Assembly (NCBI RefSeq): GCF_036010485.1
Contig: NZ_CP108568.1
Coordinates: 1,488,001 to 1,552,000 of the forward strand
Reading direction: 5' to 3'
From: Streptomyces sp. NBC_01198
GTDB lineage: Bacteria > Actinomycetota > Actinomycetes > Streptomycetales > Streptomycetaceae
DNA length: 64,000 nt
In this document: piece by piece, positions 51,654-60,199 of the stretch
How the letters are laid out: each line of letters starts with the position of its first letter
Numbering within the stretch: position 1 is the first letter of the stretch
Program-made: the position numbers and the translations under genes
Notes under the pieces: generated by a model
Databases searched by the model: none
What the model was told of the DNA's origin: nothing
The model's input: the letters and a program-made list of their open reading frames with translations, nothing else

Positions 51654-54600
51654 ATGCCTGCACCCGCCCGCCCGCCGCTTGAATCCGGCGCGAAGTCGAC
51701 CTCCGAGGCCGGGCGGTGGTTCCGGAGGCGCTGGCGGGCAGGTGCGGTGGTCGCCGCCCTCCTCATCGGGCTGCCGGGACTGGCCGGCACCCCCGCGACG
51801 GCAGGTGGCGTGGCGCCGTCGGCCAGCGCCTCGACGGCGGGACAGCTGTCCCTGTTCACCTCGGGGACCGGCGGCTACGGATGCTTCCGCGTACCGGCCC
51901 TGGTCCGTACCGCGGCCGGGTCGCTGCTGGCCTTCGCCGAGGGCCGCAAGGAAGTGTCGTGCGGGGACCGGGGCGACACCGACATCGTGGTGCGGCGGTC
52001 GACCGACGACGGGCGCACCTGGGGGCCGATTGAAGTGGTGCCCGCGGGGACGACCGCGGCCGGCGCGTACGGCAGGACGCCGCCCGACGGTGTCGTCGCG
52101 GGATCGCCGGTGACGCGGAGCAACGCCGCGCCGGTGGTGGACGCGGCCAGCGGGCGGATATACCTGCTGTCGACGTCCAACCCCGCCGACTCCTCGACGC
52201 CGCGCATCCCGTGGAGCCAGTTCAGCACCGACGACGGGCTGACCTGGAGCGCGCCGGAGAAGATCGCCGTGACCTTGCGGGGCGCAGCCATCGGCTCCGA
52301 CTGGTTCGCCACAGGACCCGGCCACGGCGTCCAGCTCACCGAAGGCGCGCACCGCAAGCGCCTGGTGGTCGGCGCCCACCAGGTCACCTCGTCCGGCGCC
52401 GACTACGCCGGCTACCTCTACCTCGACCCGGCAACCGACGGCTCCGGCACCTGGCACGCGGCCACCGCGGTCGACTCCGCGACGGGCAGCGCCCCGTCGA
52501 GTCCCGCCGAGGTCGCCGTCGCCGAGACCGCGGGCGGCGGTGTCACTCTCGTCGCCCGCAACTCCGGCGGGTCCACCAGGGTGGAGACCAAGGCGGACAC
52601 CCCGGCCGGCGACGCCGTGCCGCGCGTCACCGCCTTCCGCGGCAATACGATCCCCTCCACGGGCGACGTCCAGGGGTCGTTGCTGCGGCTGCACACGACG
52701 GCGGCCGACGGCCAAGAGCAGCTGGTGATGGCCGCGCCCGCGGGCGCCGGGCGTACGGACATGACGCTGTGGTCGAAATGCGGCACCGCCTGGAAGCCGG
52801 CCGGCACGCCGGTCAGTTCGCACAGCGCCGGCTACTCCGACCTCGCACTGCTCGGCAGCAACGAGATCGGTGTGCTCTACGAGGGCGGGGCGACCTACTC
52901 CGCCGACGAGATCCGCTTCACCCATCTCGCCGAGTCCACGCTGGGCAAACCCTGCGGCATCACCCCGCGCCCCGACCTGGACCCGCTCCAGGCGCCGGCG
53001 CCTGGCCGCAGCACCCCTGACGTGTCCGGCCAGGGCGCCGACGCCTATCTGACCGGCACCGCCGCCCTGGGGGCAGGGCAGCGCACCGGCAGCCTCGACT
53101 ACTCGCTGACCCCCGGCACCGGCGGCGCCGCCGACCTGCCGCACACCGCCGCCCTGGATCCGGGCGCTGACGCCTTCAGCTACTCCCTGTGGTTCCGCTA
53201 CAAGGCGACCGCGACCGACCCTTTCCGCGTGCTGTTCTGGTCGTACGGCTCCGGCAGCGGCAAGCAGCAGGTGTGGCTGCGAGCGAGGCCCGGCAAGGAC
53301 GACCTCTACGCCGCCGTCGCGGGCTCCGGCGGGGCCGCCTACGCGGCCGCTGTCGACCACTCCGACGAGGTCGCCTTCGGGGACGGCGACTGGCACCACG
53401 TCACGCTCGCCCGCAGCGGCGGCGCGATCACGCTCACCGTCGGCGCCGGCACGCCGAAGGCCGTCACCGGCACCGGCAGCGGCGTGGTGGGCGCGGTGTC
53501 CGCACCCGTGTCGGCCGCGCCGGCCGGGATCAGGATCGGCGGCGGCCCGGGCACCACCGTCACCGAGCCCTTCGCCGGAGACATCGACGAATTCCGCTTC
53601 TACCGGACCGCGTTGAGCGCCGAGGACGACGCCCGGCTCGGCAGCCCGGCCCACTCGGGTGACCCGCTGGGCGACAGCGCGGACGCGGCCCTCGCCCTGC
53701 GGCTGCCCTTCCAGGTGGTGGACGCGGCAACACCGGTGACCCGTGCGCCGGTTGCCGGGGTGGACGACGAGGCGGAGGGCTGCTCGGACGCGTGGCTGCT
53801 CGGCGGCCGCGGCACCACCGCCACCTCGCCCAGCGGACAGGCGCTGCGCATCGAGGCCGCCCACCCGGGCGTAGAGGCTCCGCTGAGTCCCCAACTCGAC
53901 CTCGGGTCGGGCGACTTCACCTTCTCGATGTGGTTCTCCTACCAGCCGGACGTGAACAATACGGAGCAGTCGCTGCTGTGGGCGTACGGGATGGGCTCGG
54001 CGCCGCCGCAGCTGTGGGTGCAGGCGCAGCCGGGCAGTGACCGGCTCGCTGCCATGGTGCAGACGGACGCGGGCGCACGCTTCCTCGAGGTGCAGGACAA
54101 GACGTCGACCGCGGGCTTCGGCGACGGCACATGGCACCAGATGGTGCTGCGGAGGGCAGGCGGCCAGGTCCAGCTGATCGTGGACGACTCGCCCGCCCTG
54201 ACCGACACCGGGACGGGGCTGAGCGGTTCCCTCACTCCCGGCCGTGCGGACGGCATCCGCGGCCTGCGGATCGGGTCACGGCTGGACGGGTCCAAGGTCA
54301 TGAACGGCTCGGTCGACGAATTCCGGCTCTACCGGAGCGCGTTGAGCCAGCCGGCGCTGGACACCGTGTACGCGGACGGCGGCCTCGGCTCGTACGCCGG
54401 CATAGCGGTGCGCTACAGCTTCGACGGGAAGTACACCTACTCCGCATCGGCGACGCGCCCGCTGCCCGATGACACCCCTGCCACCCCCGACGGGTCCGAC
54501 CGCTGCAACAACGCCTACCTGACCGGCGGAGCCCAGGTCACCCCCGGCCAGCGGGCCGGCGGCGGGGCACTGGTGCTGGACGGCTCGGGGGGCGCGCTCG

Positions 54601-55169
54601 TCCCGCGCAGCGCATCCCTCGCCACAGATCGCGACGTCACTGTGACGGCCTGGTTCCGCTACCGGGCGACCTCGGCGACACCGGACCAGGTCCTGCTGTG
54701 GGCCGACGGGTCCGGCACGTACGCACGCCAGTTCTGGATCAGGGCGCAGCCGCTGCACGACCGCCTCTACGCGGTGGCGCAGACCGGCACCGGGCAGGTC
54801 AGGCTCGCCGCCGAGGACAAGACCGACACGACGGCATTCGGCGACGGCGACTGGCACGAACTGGCCCTGGTACGCGACGGCGACACCCTGCTGCTGTACG
54901 TGGACGGCAAGCCGCTGGCCCAGGACACCCTGCCGACAGGCTCGTTGACCCGCACCGACACCTTCGCGCTGGACGGCCTGCACCTGGGCGAGGCCCCCGA
55001 CAGCAGCAGTGGGCTCACCGGGTCGCTGGACGACGTACGGGTCTTCGCCGGCGCGCTGTCCGCCGACGAGGTGTCCGCACTGCACGACGGTACGGCCCCC
55101 GCGGCCCTGCCCCCCGTCCTGTGGCTGCCGTTCGACATCGCCGCGGACCGCAGCAGCCCGCAGATGTGA
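51654..55169 (+). CDS. Secreted sialidase (GH33-like) with three LamG modules
   Basis: A 1171-residue exported enzyme. ATG 51654 with GGGGA upstream is preferred to a TTG at 51618. The signal peptide is WRAGAVVAALLIGLPGLAGT. The catalytic beta-propeller (about 60-440) has FRVPAL with Arg79 of the Arg triad, Asp boxes STDDGRTW (116-123) and STDDGLTW (191-198), and a late EGGATYSADEIRF. Three concanavalin-like modules follow (about 460-660, 690-910, 920-1170), each with a GDGxWHxxxLxR strand and a terminal DEFRxYRxALS-like block. It would release sialic acid or a related sugar from glycans outside the cell. Confidence 0.87.
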   Translation: MPAPARPPLESGAKSTSEAGRWFRRRWRAGAVVAALLIGLPGLAGTPATAGGVAPSASASTAGQLSLFTSGTGGYGCFRVPALVRTAAGSLLAFAEGRKEVSCGDRGDTDIVVRRSTDDGRTWGPIEVVPAGTTAAGAYGRTPPDGVVAGSPVTRSNAAPVVDAASGRIYLLSTSNPADSSTPRIPWSQFSTDDGLTWSAPEKIAVTLRGAAIGSDWFATGPGHGVQLTEGAHRKRLVVGAHQVTSSGADYAGYLYLDPATDGSGTWHAATAVDSATGSAPSSPAEVAVAETAGGGVTLVARNSGGSTRVETKADTPAGDAVPRVTAFRGNTIPSTGDVQGSLLRLHTTAADGQEQLVMAAPAGAGRTDMTLWSKCGTAWKPAGTPVSSHSAGYSDLALLGSNEIGVLYEGGATYSADEIRFTHLAESTLGKPCGITPRPDLDPLQAPAPGRSTPDVSGQGADAYLTGTAALGAGQRTGSLDYSLTPGTGGAADLPHTAALDPGADAFSYSLWFRYKATATDPFRVLFWSYGSGSGKQQVWLRARPGKDDLYAAVAGSGGAAYAAAVDHSDEVAFGDGDWHHVTLARSGGAITLTVGAGTPKAVTGTGSGVVGAVSAPVSAAPAGIRIGGGPGTTVTEPFAGDIDEFRFYRTALSAEDDARLGSPAHSGDPLGDSADAALALRLPFQVVDAATPVTRAPVAGVDDEAEGCSDAWLLGGRGTTATSPSGQALRIEAAHPGVEAPLSPQLDLGSGDFTFSMWFSYQPDVNNTEQSLLWAYGMGSAPPQLWVQAQPGSDRLAAMVQTDAGARFLEVQDKTSTAGFGDGTWHQMVLRRAGGQVQLIVDDSPALTDTGTGLSGSLTPGRADGIRGLRIGSRLDGSKVMNGSVDEFRLYRSALSQPALDTVYADGGLGSYAGIAVRYSFDGKYTYSASATRPLPDDTPATPDGSDRCNNAYLTGGAQVTPGQRAGGGALVLDGSGGALVPRSASLATDRDVTVTAWFRYRATSATPDQVLLWADGSGTYARQFWIRAQPLHDRLYAVAQTGTGQVRLAAEDKTDTTAFGDGDWHELALVRDGDTLLLYVDGKPLAQDTLPTGSLTRTDTFALDGLHLGEAPDSSSGLTGSLDDVRVFAGALSADEVSALHDGTAPAALPPVLWLPFDIAADRSSPQM

Positions 55170-55203
55170 CGGCGAGGGCACGCCCGGCGTTGGGAGCCCC
55201 TGG

Positions 55204-55560
55204 TCAGCCGGTGCGGACCGCGCTGGCCAGGAAGTGCTCGGGGGTGTCGTCGTAGTCGGCCAGCCGCCAGCCGGAACCGTCCAGCGCCGGGCGCAGGTTC
55301 GGCTCGGCCAGCGGGTCGTCGGGGCTGAGCGGGCGGCGGCGGTGAGCATGGCCTCGGTGACGTCCACGCCGAGGACCGCTCCCGTCTCGCCGACGGCCAC
55401 GCGCAGCGCGGGCAGGGCGCGCCCGGTGCCGCAGCCCAGGTCCAGCGCGCGCATCCCGGGGCGCAGCCCCATCCGGACGACGGCCGCCGCGTAACGGGGG
55501 CCGTCGGCGGCGAAGCGCTGCTCCCAGGCCTCGGCCCTCGGAGTGAAGAAGGTACGCGTC
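55204..55560 (-). pseudogene. SAM-dependent methyltransferase, deleted
   Basis: The minus strand reads FFTPRAEAWEQRFAADGPRY, MGLRPGMRALDLGCGTGRAL, GAVLGVDVTEAMLTAAA, so motif I (DLGCGTGRALP) is intact. It then jumps to a C-terminal piece (DPLAEPNLRPALDGSGWRLA, DYDDTPEHFLASAVRTG) in another frame, with about 100 residues deleted at about 55330. The start is also missing. Confidence 0.8.
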
Positions 55561-55850
55561 GCCGTATGCCCGCGCCCCGGCTGGTGGCCGCCGACGAGAG
55601 ACTCAGGGCGGTGGTGCCCACCACGGTGCCGGGCCAGCCGATGCACGGCGCTGTCCTGACCCCGATGCAGGAGAGGGCAGTACTCCACCAGATTCCCACG
55701 CCGGCCCGCCGGATCCACCAGTCCTCTCCCCGCAACCCTGCGGGTGCCGATAAATCATCCGGCCAGGTCACGGCCTTGATGCCGGTCTCCGGCTGTGCCT
55801 GCTCCTCACCCTCGACGTCTTCACCTGCGCGGGGCATGAAGGCATCATGA
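55561..55850. other. Unassigned stretch
   Basis: No supported gene. A minus-strand frame (55566-55837) has possible protein-like text (WPDDLSAPAGLRGEDWWIRR) but no recognisable family. Confidence 0.3.
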
Positions 55851-55854
55851 TCTG

Positions 55855-56358
55855 TTGTGCTGCTGCGTCTGGCCTACCTCGCCGCGACCAACGCCAGACC
55901 TCAACGGCAATGCCACCTCCTTCATCGCCGACAAGGAGTGGTTCGACCAGCTCTTCCCGACGGAGCTGGGCCGCAGTGAGCAAACGAGTGGCTCCGGCAG
56001 CGACACCGGCGGCGCGGGGGCAGGTTCCGACAGCACCGATCAGTCGGACGACAGCACCACCACGGTGCAGGGACAGTCACCGCCGGCCGACCCCCGCGAC
56101 CGCCTGGCTGAACTCCGGCGGGAGCTGCCCGCCCGGATCGAGCTGGCCGAAGGCATCTACCAGCATGCGATCGGGGCGGCAAACGCACTCCTGGCGGACT
56201 TCGACGAAGCGAGCCGCCTGCGCTCCGGGCTGGGAGAGGATCCGCTGCCTGCCGACCAGAGGATCCAGTGGATGGAACGTCTGGCGTCCGCACGTGAGAC
56301 CGCACAGAAGAGTGCGACGGTACTCACCCAGGCAGAGGCCATGATTCTGCAGGTGTAG
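55855..56358 (+). CDS. Hypothetical coiled-coil protein, 5-prime end altered
   Basis: About 167 codons to TAG 56358. The first 15 or so (in another frame, VLLRLAYLAATNA) are the start of an rve transposase, so the true N-terminus has been replaced. From about 55900 the frame looks genuine: NATSFIADKEWFDQLFP, an acidic Ser/Gly/Thr linker, and a C-terminal helical region (RDRLAELRRELPARIELAEG, IYQHAIGAANALLADFDEAS, QWMERLASARETAQKSATVL) with heptad character. There is no known family. It ends 64 bases before IS3 copy 2. Confidence 0.55.
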   Translation: MCCCVWPTSPRPTPDLNGNATSFIADKEWFDQLFPTELGRSEQTSGSGSDTGGAGAGSDSTDQSDDSTTTVQGQSPPADPRDRLAELRRELPARIELAEGIYQHAIGAANALLADFDEASRLRSGLGEDPLPADQRIQWMERLASARETAQKSATVLTQAEAMILQV

Positions 56359-56489
56359 GGACTGCTGGTCCAGTAGGTCGCGCTATCGCTCCACTGTCTT
56401 GTGGGACCGCCCTTGACAGGGGTGAAGTTCCCCCAGTGAGTTGGACAGCCTGATACTGGGACGGTTCGTCCCGGAGGAAGCAGTCCAAG

Positions 56490-56798
56490 TTGAGTGGCAA
56501 GAGCAACATGAGCAAGCGGTACACGGCCGAGTTCAAGCGGGACGCGGTCGCGCTCGTCCGGTCGTCGCCGCATCGGAACGTCACCGAGATCGCCCGGGAA
56601 CTGGGAGTGAGCCCCGAGGGGTTGCGTGGCTGGGTCAAGCAGGCGAAAATCGACCAGGGCGAGGGGCCGGCGGGCGCCCTGACCAGCGAGGAACGTGAGG
56701 AGCTGCGGCGCCTGCGCCGCGAGCTGGCTGAGGCCAAGAAGGCGAACGACATCCTGGTAAAAGCCGCGGCCTTCTTCGCGAAGGAGATCGTGAAGTAG
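56490..56798 (+). CDS. IS3-family OrfA (element B, copy 2)
   Basis: A 102-residue OrfA that reads the same as the protein at 15206-15514: N-terminal HTH and C-terminal coiled coil, TTG start with GGAGGAAG upstream. Confidence 0.9.
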   Translation: MSGKSNMSKRYTAEFKRDAVALVRSSPHRNVTEIARELGVSPEGLRGWVKQAKIDQGEGPAGALTSEEREELRRLRRELAEAKKANDILVKAAAFFAKEIVK

Positions 56799-56803
56799 GC
56801 GCT

Positions 56804-57706
56804 GTGTGCCGCTTCATCGATGCGGAGAAGGCCACCGAGGAGAACCCCGATGGCTACAGCGTCGCCCGGCTGTGCCGAGTGCTGAGCTTCCACCGCTCCA
56901 CCTACTACGCCTGGCTCGCTTCACGGCCCGCAGCCGCCGAACGGCAGTGCGCCGAAGACGGGTTGACCGACCGGATCCGTGAGATCCACGCCACCTCGCG
57001 AGGTGCCTACGGCGCCCCGCGCGTCCATGCGGAGCTGCGGCGGGGCGGCCTCGCGATCAACAGGAAAAGGGTCGAGCGGATCATGCGCGAGCGCGACATT
57101 CGCGGTGTCACCCGCCGCAGGCGCCGCTACCTGACGCAGCAGGACACCGAGGCAGCCCCTGCCCCGGACCTGGTCGGCCGCGACTTCACCGCATACGAGC
57201 CAGGCCGGAAGCTGGTGGGCGACATCACGTATCTCCCCACGGTCGAGGGCTGGTGGTACCTGGCCACGGTCATCGACCTGGCGACCCGTGAGGTGATCGG
57301 GTATGCGATGGCCGACCACCACCGCGCCGAACTGGTCACCGACGCCCTGCGCATGGCTGCCGGCCGCGGCGGCCTGCAGCCCGGCTGCATCATGCACACC
57401 GACCGCGGCAGCGAGTACACCAGTGGCGAATTTCGCACCGTGATAAGGGAGTTGAATCTGAGGCAGAGTATGGGACGAACCGGCATATGCTATGATAATG
57501 CTGCAGCCGAGAGTTTCTCCGGACTGCTCAAAGCGGAGATCGGCACCACCGTCTGGGAAAGCCGTGAGGCGGCCCGAGCCGACGTCTTCTGCTTCATCGA
57601 AGTCGAGTACAACCGCACCAGGCTCCGCAAGCACCCCGAGTTCGGGTACCTCACCCCACTCGAAACCCGAGCTAGATTGCGGCACGACCTCACCCCCGCA
57701 GCGTAA
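56804..57706 (+). CDS. IS3-family OrfB transposase (element B, copy 2)
   Basis: A 300-residue DDE transposase that reads the same as the protein at 15520-16422, with all three catalytic blocks (VGDITYLP, HTDRGSEYTS, AAAESFSGLLKAE) intact. Confidence 0.93.
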   Translation: MCRFIDAEKATEENPDGYSVARLCRVLSFHRSTYYAWLASRPAAAERQCAEDGLTDRIREIHATSRGAYGAPRVHAELRRGGLAINRKRVERIMRERDIRGVTRRRRRYLTQQDTEAAPAPDLVGRDFTAYEPGRKLVGDITYLPTVEGWWYLATVIDLATREVIGYAMADHHRAELVTDALRMAAGRGGLQPGCIMHTDRGSEYTSGEFRTVIRELNLRQSMGRTGICYDNAAAESFSGLLKAEIGTTVWESREAARADVFCFIEVEYNRTRLRKHPEFGYLTPLETRARLRHDLTPAA

Positions 57707-57723
57707 GCATCCGCTGTCCAAGA

Positions 57724-58230
57724 TCAGGGGGGAACTTCAGTCCTCACGGCAGCGACATCGCGCATCCCGACGTGGCGAAACGCCGACTTGTCGGACGGTA
57801 ATCCGTCCGGTCGCGACACGAGCCAGGACAGGACGGCTGCGTTGACCTCATTGGCGTGAAGCAGCTCCCCGGTCGGCGGCTTGTCTTCGGGCCGCAGCTG
57901 GGTCAAGCCGTCCAGTACGCCCAGGGCTTCCGCGAGCGTCGCCGCGTAGCTCGTGCCGTTCGGGGCGGGGCTGATCGTGACGGTGGAGAAGCCGCAGTCG
58001 GCGGAGGTGATCCTGCGGCCCAACCTGGCGCCGAGCGCTTCGGCCACGAACGCCGCGCTCTCCGCCTGGATGCCGGCGCCGTCGAGCCAGCGCTGCACTG
58101 ACACATGCGTGGTGCCGACGTGGACACCGTGCCGTAGCGCGGCGTCGCGGACGCGGCGAGCCAGGCCCTTGTTGGACGCACCGGCCTCGGCCATCAGGGC
58201 GGCGAGGCGGCGGTTGGGTTCTCTGTCCAT
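57724..58230 (-). pseudogene. XRE-like regulator truncated by IS3
   Basis: From ATG 58230 (GGGGGGACC upstream) 163 residues remain: REPNRRLAALMAEAGASNKG, LARRVRDAALRHGVHVGTTH, VSVQRWLDG, then FVAEALGARLGRRITSADCG. This is an HTH of a large Streptomyces regulator family. It stops at MRDVAAVRT, where the IS end begins and supplies EVPP and a stop. The sensor half is gone. The divergent HATPase gene at 58465 may have been its target. Confidence 0.82.
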
Positions 58231-58296
58231 GGTCCCCCCTGCCCTCGGGTGATGACGGCGAGTGGCAATGGTGTCACGCTCCGATCAGCCGGGGGA

Positions 58297-58318
58297 GGGG
58301 GTTCATGGGTGAACCCCC
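58297..58318. promoter_or_regulatory. Inverted repeat in XRE/HATPase divergent region
   Basis: GGGGGTTCA-TGGG-TGAACCCCC has perfect 9-bp arms. Two more GGTGAAC half-sites occur at about 58328 and 58351. It lies between divergent genes and is the likely operator of the XRE regulator. Confidence 0.6.
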
Positions 58319-58464
58319 TCGATGCGCGGTGAACCTCCCGTACTCGCGAACTCCCTGGTGAACGCTGCCGCTGGCCCCGCTGTCGCCGTTGACTTGCAGA
58401 AACACCCGCCGGAGCGGCTGACAGGCCAGCTCCGCGACACATGCCGGAGCAGGGAGGTGAAGCG

Positions 58465-58977
58465 ATGGTTACCGCAACGGCGCTCCTTCACGATCGACTC
58501 GATCTGAGGCCTGAGCTGGTCGGTGCCCTCGACGCCCGACATCACGCACGGGACGTTCTCGGTGCGTGGGGAGTGCCGGATGAGGTGCTGGCCGACGCGC
58601 TGAGCATCGTCACGGAGCTGGTCGCCAACGCCATCCGGCATGCGGAGGCCGAGGAGTCGCTCCGGCGTCACTCGCAGCCGCCTTCCGTTCTGGAGCTGCG
58701 GGTCGTCGCCGGCCACCTCTACGTGGTCGTGCACGACGCGAGTCGGCGGGCGCCCGTCCTCCAGCCTCCGTCAGAGGAGGCGGAGAGCGGACGAGGGCTG
58801 CTGCTCGTCGCGGCTCTGACCGAAGGCGCCTGGGGCTTCGTCTACGCCGTTCACGACGCCGGAAAGCTCGTCTGGGCCCGGCTCTCCTTGCCCGGCGCGG
58901 TGCCGCGCGACGCACTCGGCTCGGAGCGGGCTGGTCTGCTCCCGCCGTCCGCCTCCGCGGTTGGAGCCGGCGTATGA
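58465..58977 (+). CDS. ATP-binding protein, anti-sigma-type HATPase_c
   Basis: A 170-residue GHKL ATPase of the RsbW-like kind. The N box is IVTELVANAIRHAE, the G1 box VVVHDASRRAP and the G2 box SGRGLLLVAAL. ATG 58465 with AGGGAGG upstream is chosen over the ATG at 58441. Such single-domain proteins are usually serine kinases or anti-sigma factors and in Streptomyces are often next to XRE regulators, as here. It begins the plus-strand series that leads to the cell-wall genes. Confidence 0.85.
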   Translation: MVTATALLHDRLDLRPELVGALDARHHARDVLGAWGVPDEVLADALSIVTELVANAIRHAEAEESLRRHSQPPSVLELRVVAGHLYVVVHDASRRAPVLQPPSEEAESGRGLLLVAALTEGAWGFVYAVHDAGKLVWARLSLPGAVPRDALGSERAGLLPPSASAVGAGV

Positions 58978-59170
58978 GGCCACAGCCCCGCCGCGCTGCG
59001 TCTACGGCCTGCAGGTCCCCCTGACCGACAACCGGCTAGCAGACTCCGCCTCGGCCGCACGGCCTCGATCGACCTGGGCCGACTTGGGGACGAGCCGTAG
59101 GGCCACCTCCGGAGCGGGCTACCCGTACGCCGCCGAGAGCGGCTCTCCCCCGATGAAGGAAGAACGATTC

Positions 59171-59557
59171 ATGCCCGGAGCCCAGGAAGAGCGGCTCATC
59201 TGCGGCCGGCGCGTGCTCGCGCCGCCAGTGTTGACAACGGCCGCGCTCGCCATGGCCAACGCCCGCGCACCGGGAACGTATTCGGGCGACGACGCCCAGC
59301 CGGAACTCGTCTGCGCGATCGACCACACCGGTTCGGCGGAGCACCAGGCCGTTGTGCTGGGCCTCCAGGGGCCACATGCCGGGTCCCTGTGGACGGCATG
59401 GCGTGACGGCACGGACCCGATCACCGTCGCCGAGTTGCCGGACTGCCCGGTCGTACGCGACGGCGAGGCGTGCAGTGAGTTCGAAGGCCACCCGGGCGGC
59501 CACAGCTGGGAGTTGGCTGACCTGGCCCGCCTCACGCCCAACAACTGCTCCGCGTGA
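59171..59557 (+). CDS. Hypothetical protein
   Basis: A 128-residue soluble protein. ATG 59171 follows GAAGGAAGA; an ATG at 59153 is in frame. It begins MPGAQEERLICGRRVLAPPV and has an acidic middle (YSGDDAQPELVCAIDHTGSA), a Trp pair (SLWTAWRDG) and a Cys/His-rich end (CPVVRDGEACSEFEGHPGGH). The Cys and His spacing (C-x8-C-x5-H-x3-H) could bind a metal. I do not recognise the family. It is 193 bases after the HATPase gene. Confidence 0.65.
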   Translation: MPGAQEERLICGRRVLAPPVLTTAALAMANARAPGTYSGDDAQPELVCAIDHTGSAEHQAVVLGLQGPHAGSLWTAWRDGTDPITVAELPDCPVVRDGEACSEFEGHPGGHSWELADLARLTPNNCSA

Positions 59558-59631
59558 TCGCCATAAGACCTTCTCCCGGTTGGGCGTCAACCGGGCTCTT
59601 CACACCGCATCTCCCGAAGGGACCCACCACC

Positions 59632-60183
59632 ATGCCTGCTGCCGCCACGGCTACGCAGACCCGTAGCCCCGCCCCCGATACACCCGACGCTCCCGTTTCT
59701 CCTCACGCCCCGAAGGCGACCGCGACGCCCCGTCGCTGGACGATCATCGCGGACGACGGCTCCGTCATCGCGGGCCACTTGCCCGAGTGGGCACAGGAGG
59801 ACCCCACCGCCTACGGCGTCCGCGTCAGCCAACTCCCCGGCGTTCTAGCCGACATGACGCACTGGGCGGATTTCGAGGGCGCCCTTCTCCACGCCCACAC
59901 CAGCGAGACGGGCGGCGCGACCGGATCGCCGGCGGAGACCGTCGTCTTCGCGAGCAGCATCATGTGCCACCCCTTCCCGGACCCCGAGCACGGCTCCCTC
60001 CCCTTCGCCGAGGTCCAGATCACCCCCGACTGCTGGATGACCGGCCTCGACCCGGATGCCCTCACCACCCTGGCCGCCACCCTGCACACGCTTGCCGACC
60101 GCGTCGAGAACGACATGCGCCCCCTCCTGCTCAGCGCCCGCAGCGACTGGGCGGCCCACCACCCCGCACCGACCCACGGCTGA
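59632..60183 (+). CDS. Hypothetical protein (DUF6907-like)
   Basis: A 183-residue soluble protein. ATG 59632 with GAAGGGA upstream is preferred. An Ala/Pro/Thr-rich N-terminus leads to a compact domain: RRWTIIADDGSVIAGHLPEW, ADMTHWADFEGALLHAH, SIMCHPFPDPEHGSLPFAEV, CWMTGLDPDALTTLAATLHT, then a helix with RVENDMRPLL. This resembles the Streptomyces DUF6907 family, by memory. It is 16 bases before dapF, whose ribosome binding site overlaps its stop. Confidence 0.7.
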   Translation: MPAAATATQTRSPAPDTPDAPVSPHAPKATATPRRWTIIADDGSVIAGHLPEWAQEDPTAYGVRVSQLPGVLADMTHWADFEGALLHAHTSETGGATGSPAETVVFASSIMCHPFPDPEHGSLPFAEVQITPDCWMTGLDPDALTTLAATLHTLADRVENDMRPLLLSARSDWAAHHPAPTHG

Positions 60184-60199
60184 AGGAGAGGCGCATCCC

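Larger units (their letters stand above)
56423..57739 (+). mobile_element. IS3-family element B, copy 2 (1317 bp)
   Basis: The same length, ends and orientation as 15139-16455, with no difference noticed on reading. The bases next to its ends (GGG on the left, GTC on the right) do not match, so there is no target duplication, unlike copy 1. Its right end truncates an XRE regulator whose missing half is not found on the left. A deletion or recombination after insertion explains both facts. Confidence 0.92.

Noticed and set aside
51600..54137. 845-codon open frame on the minus strand
   Set aside because: Antisense shadow of the sialidase gene. No recognisable domain.
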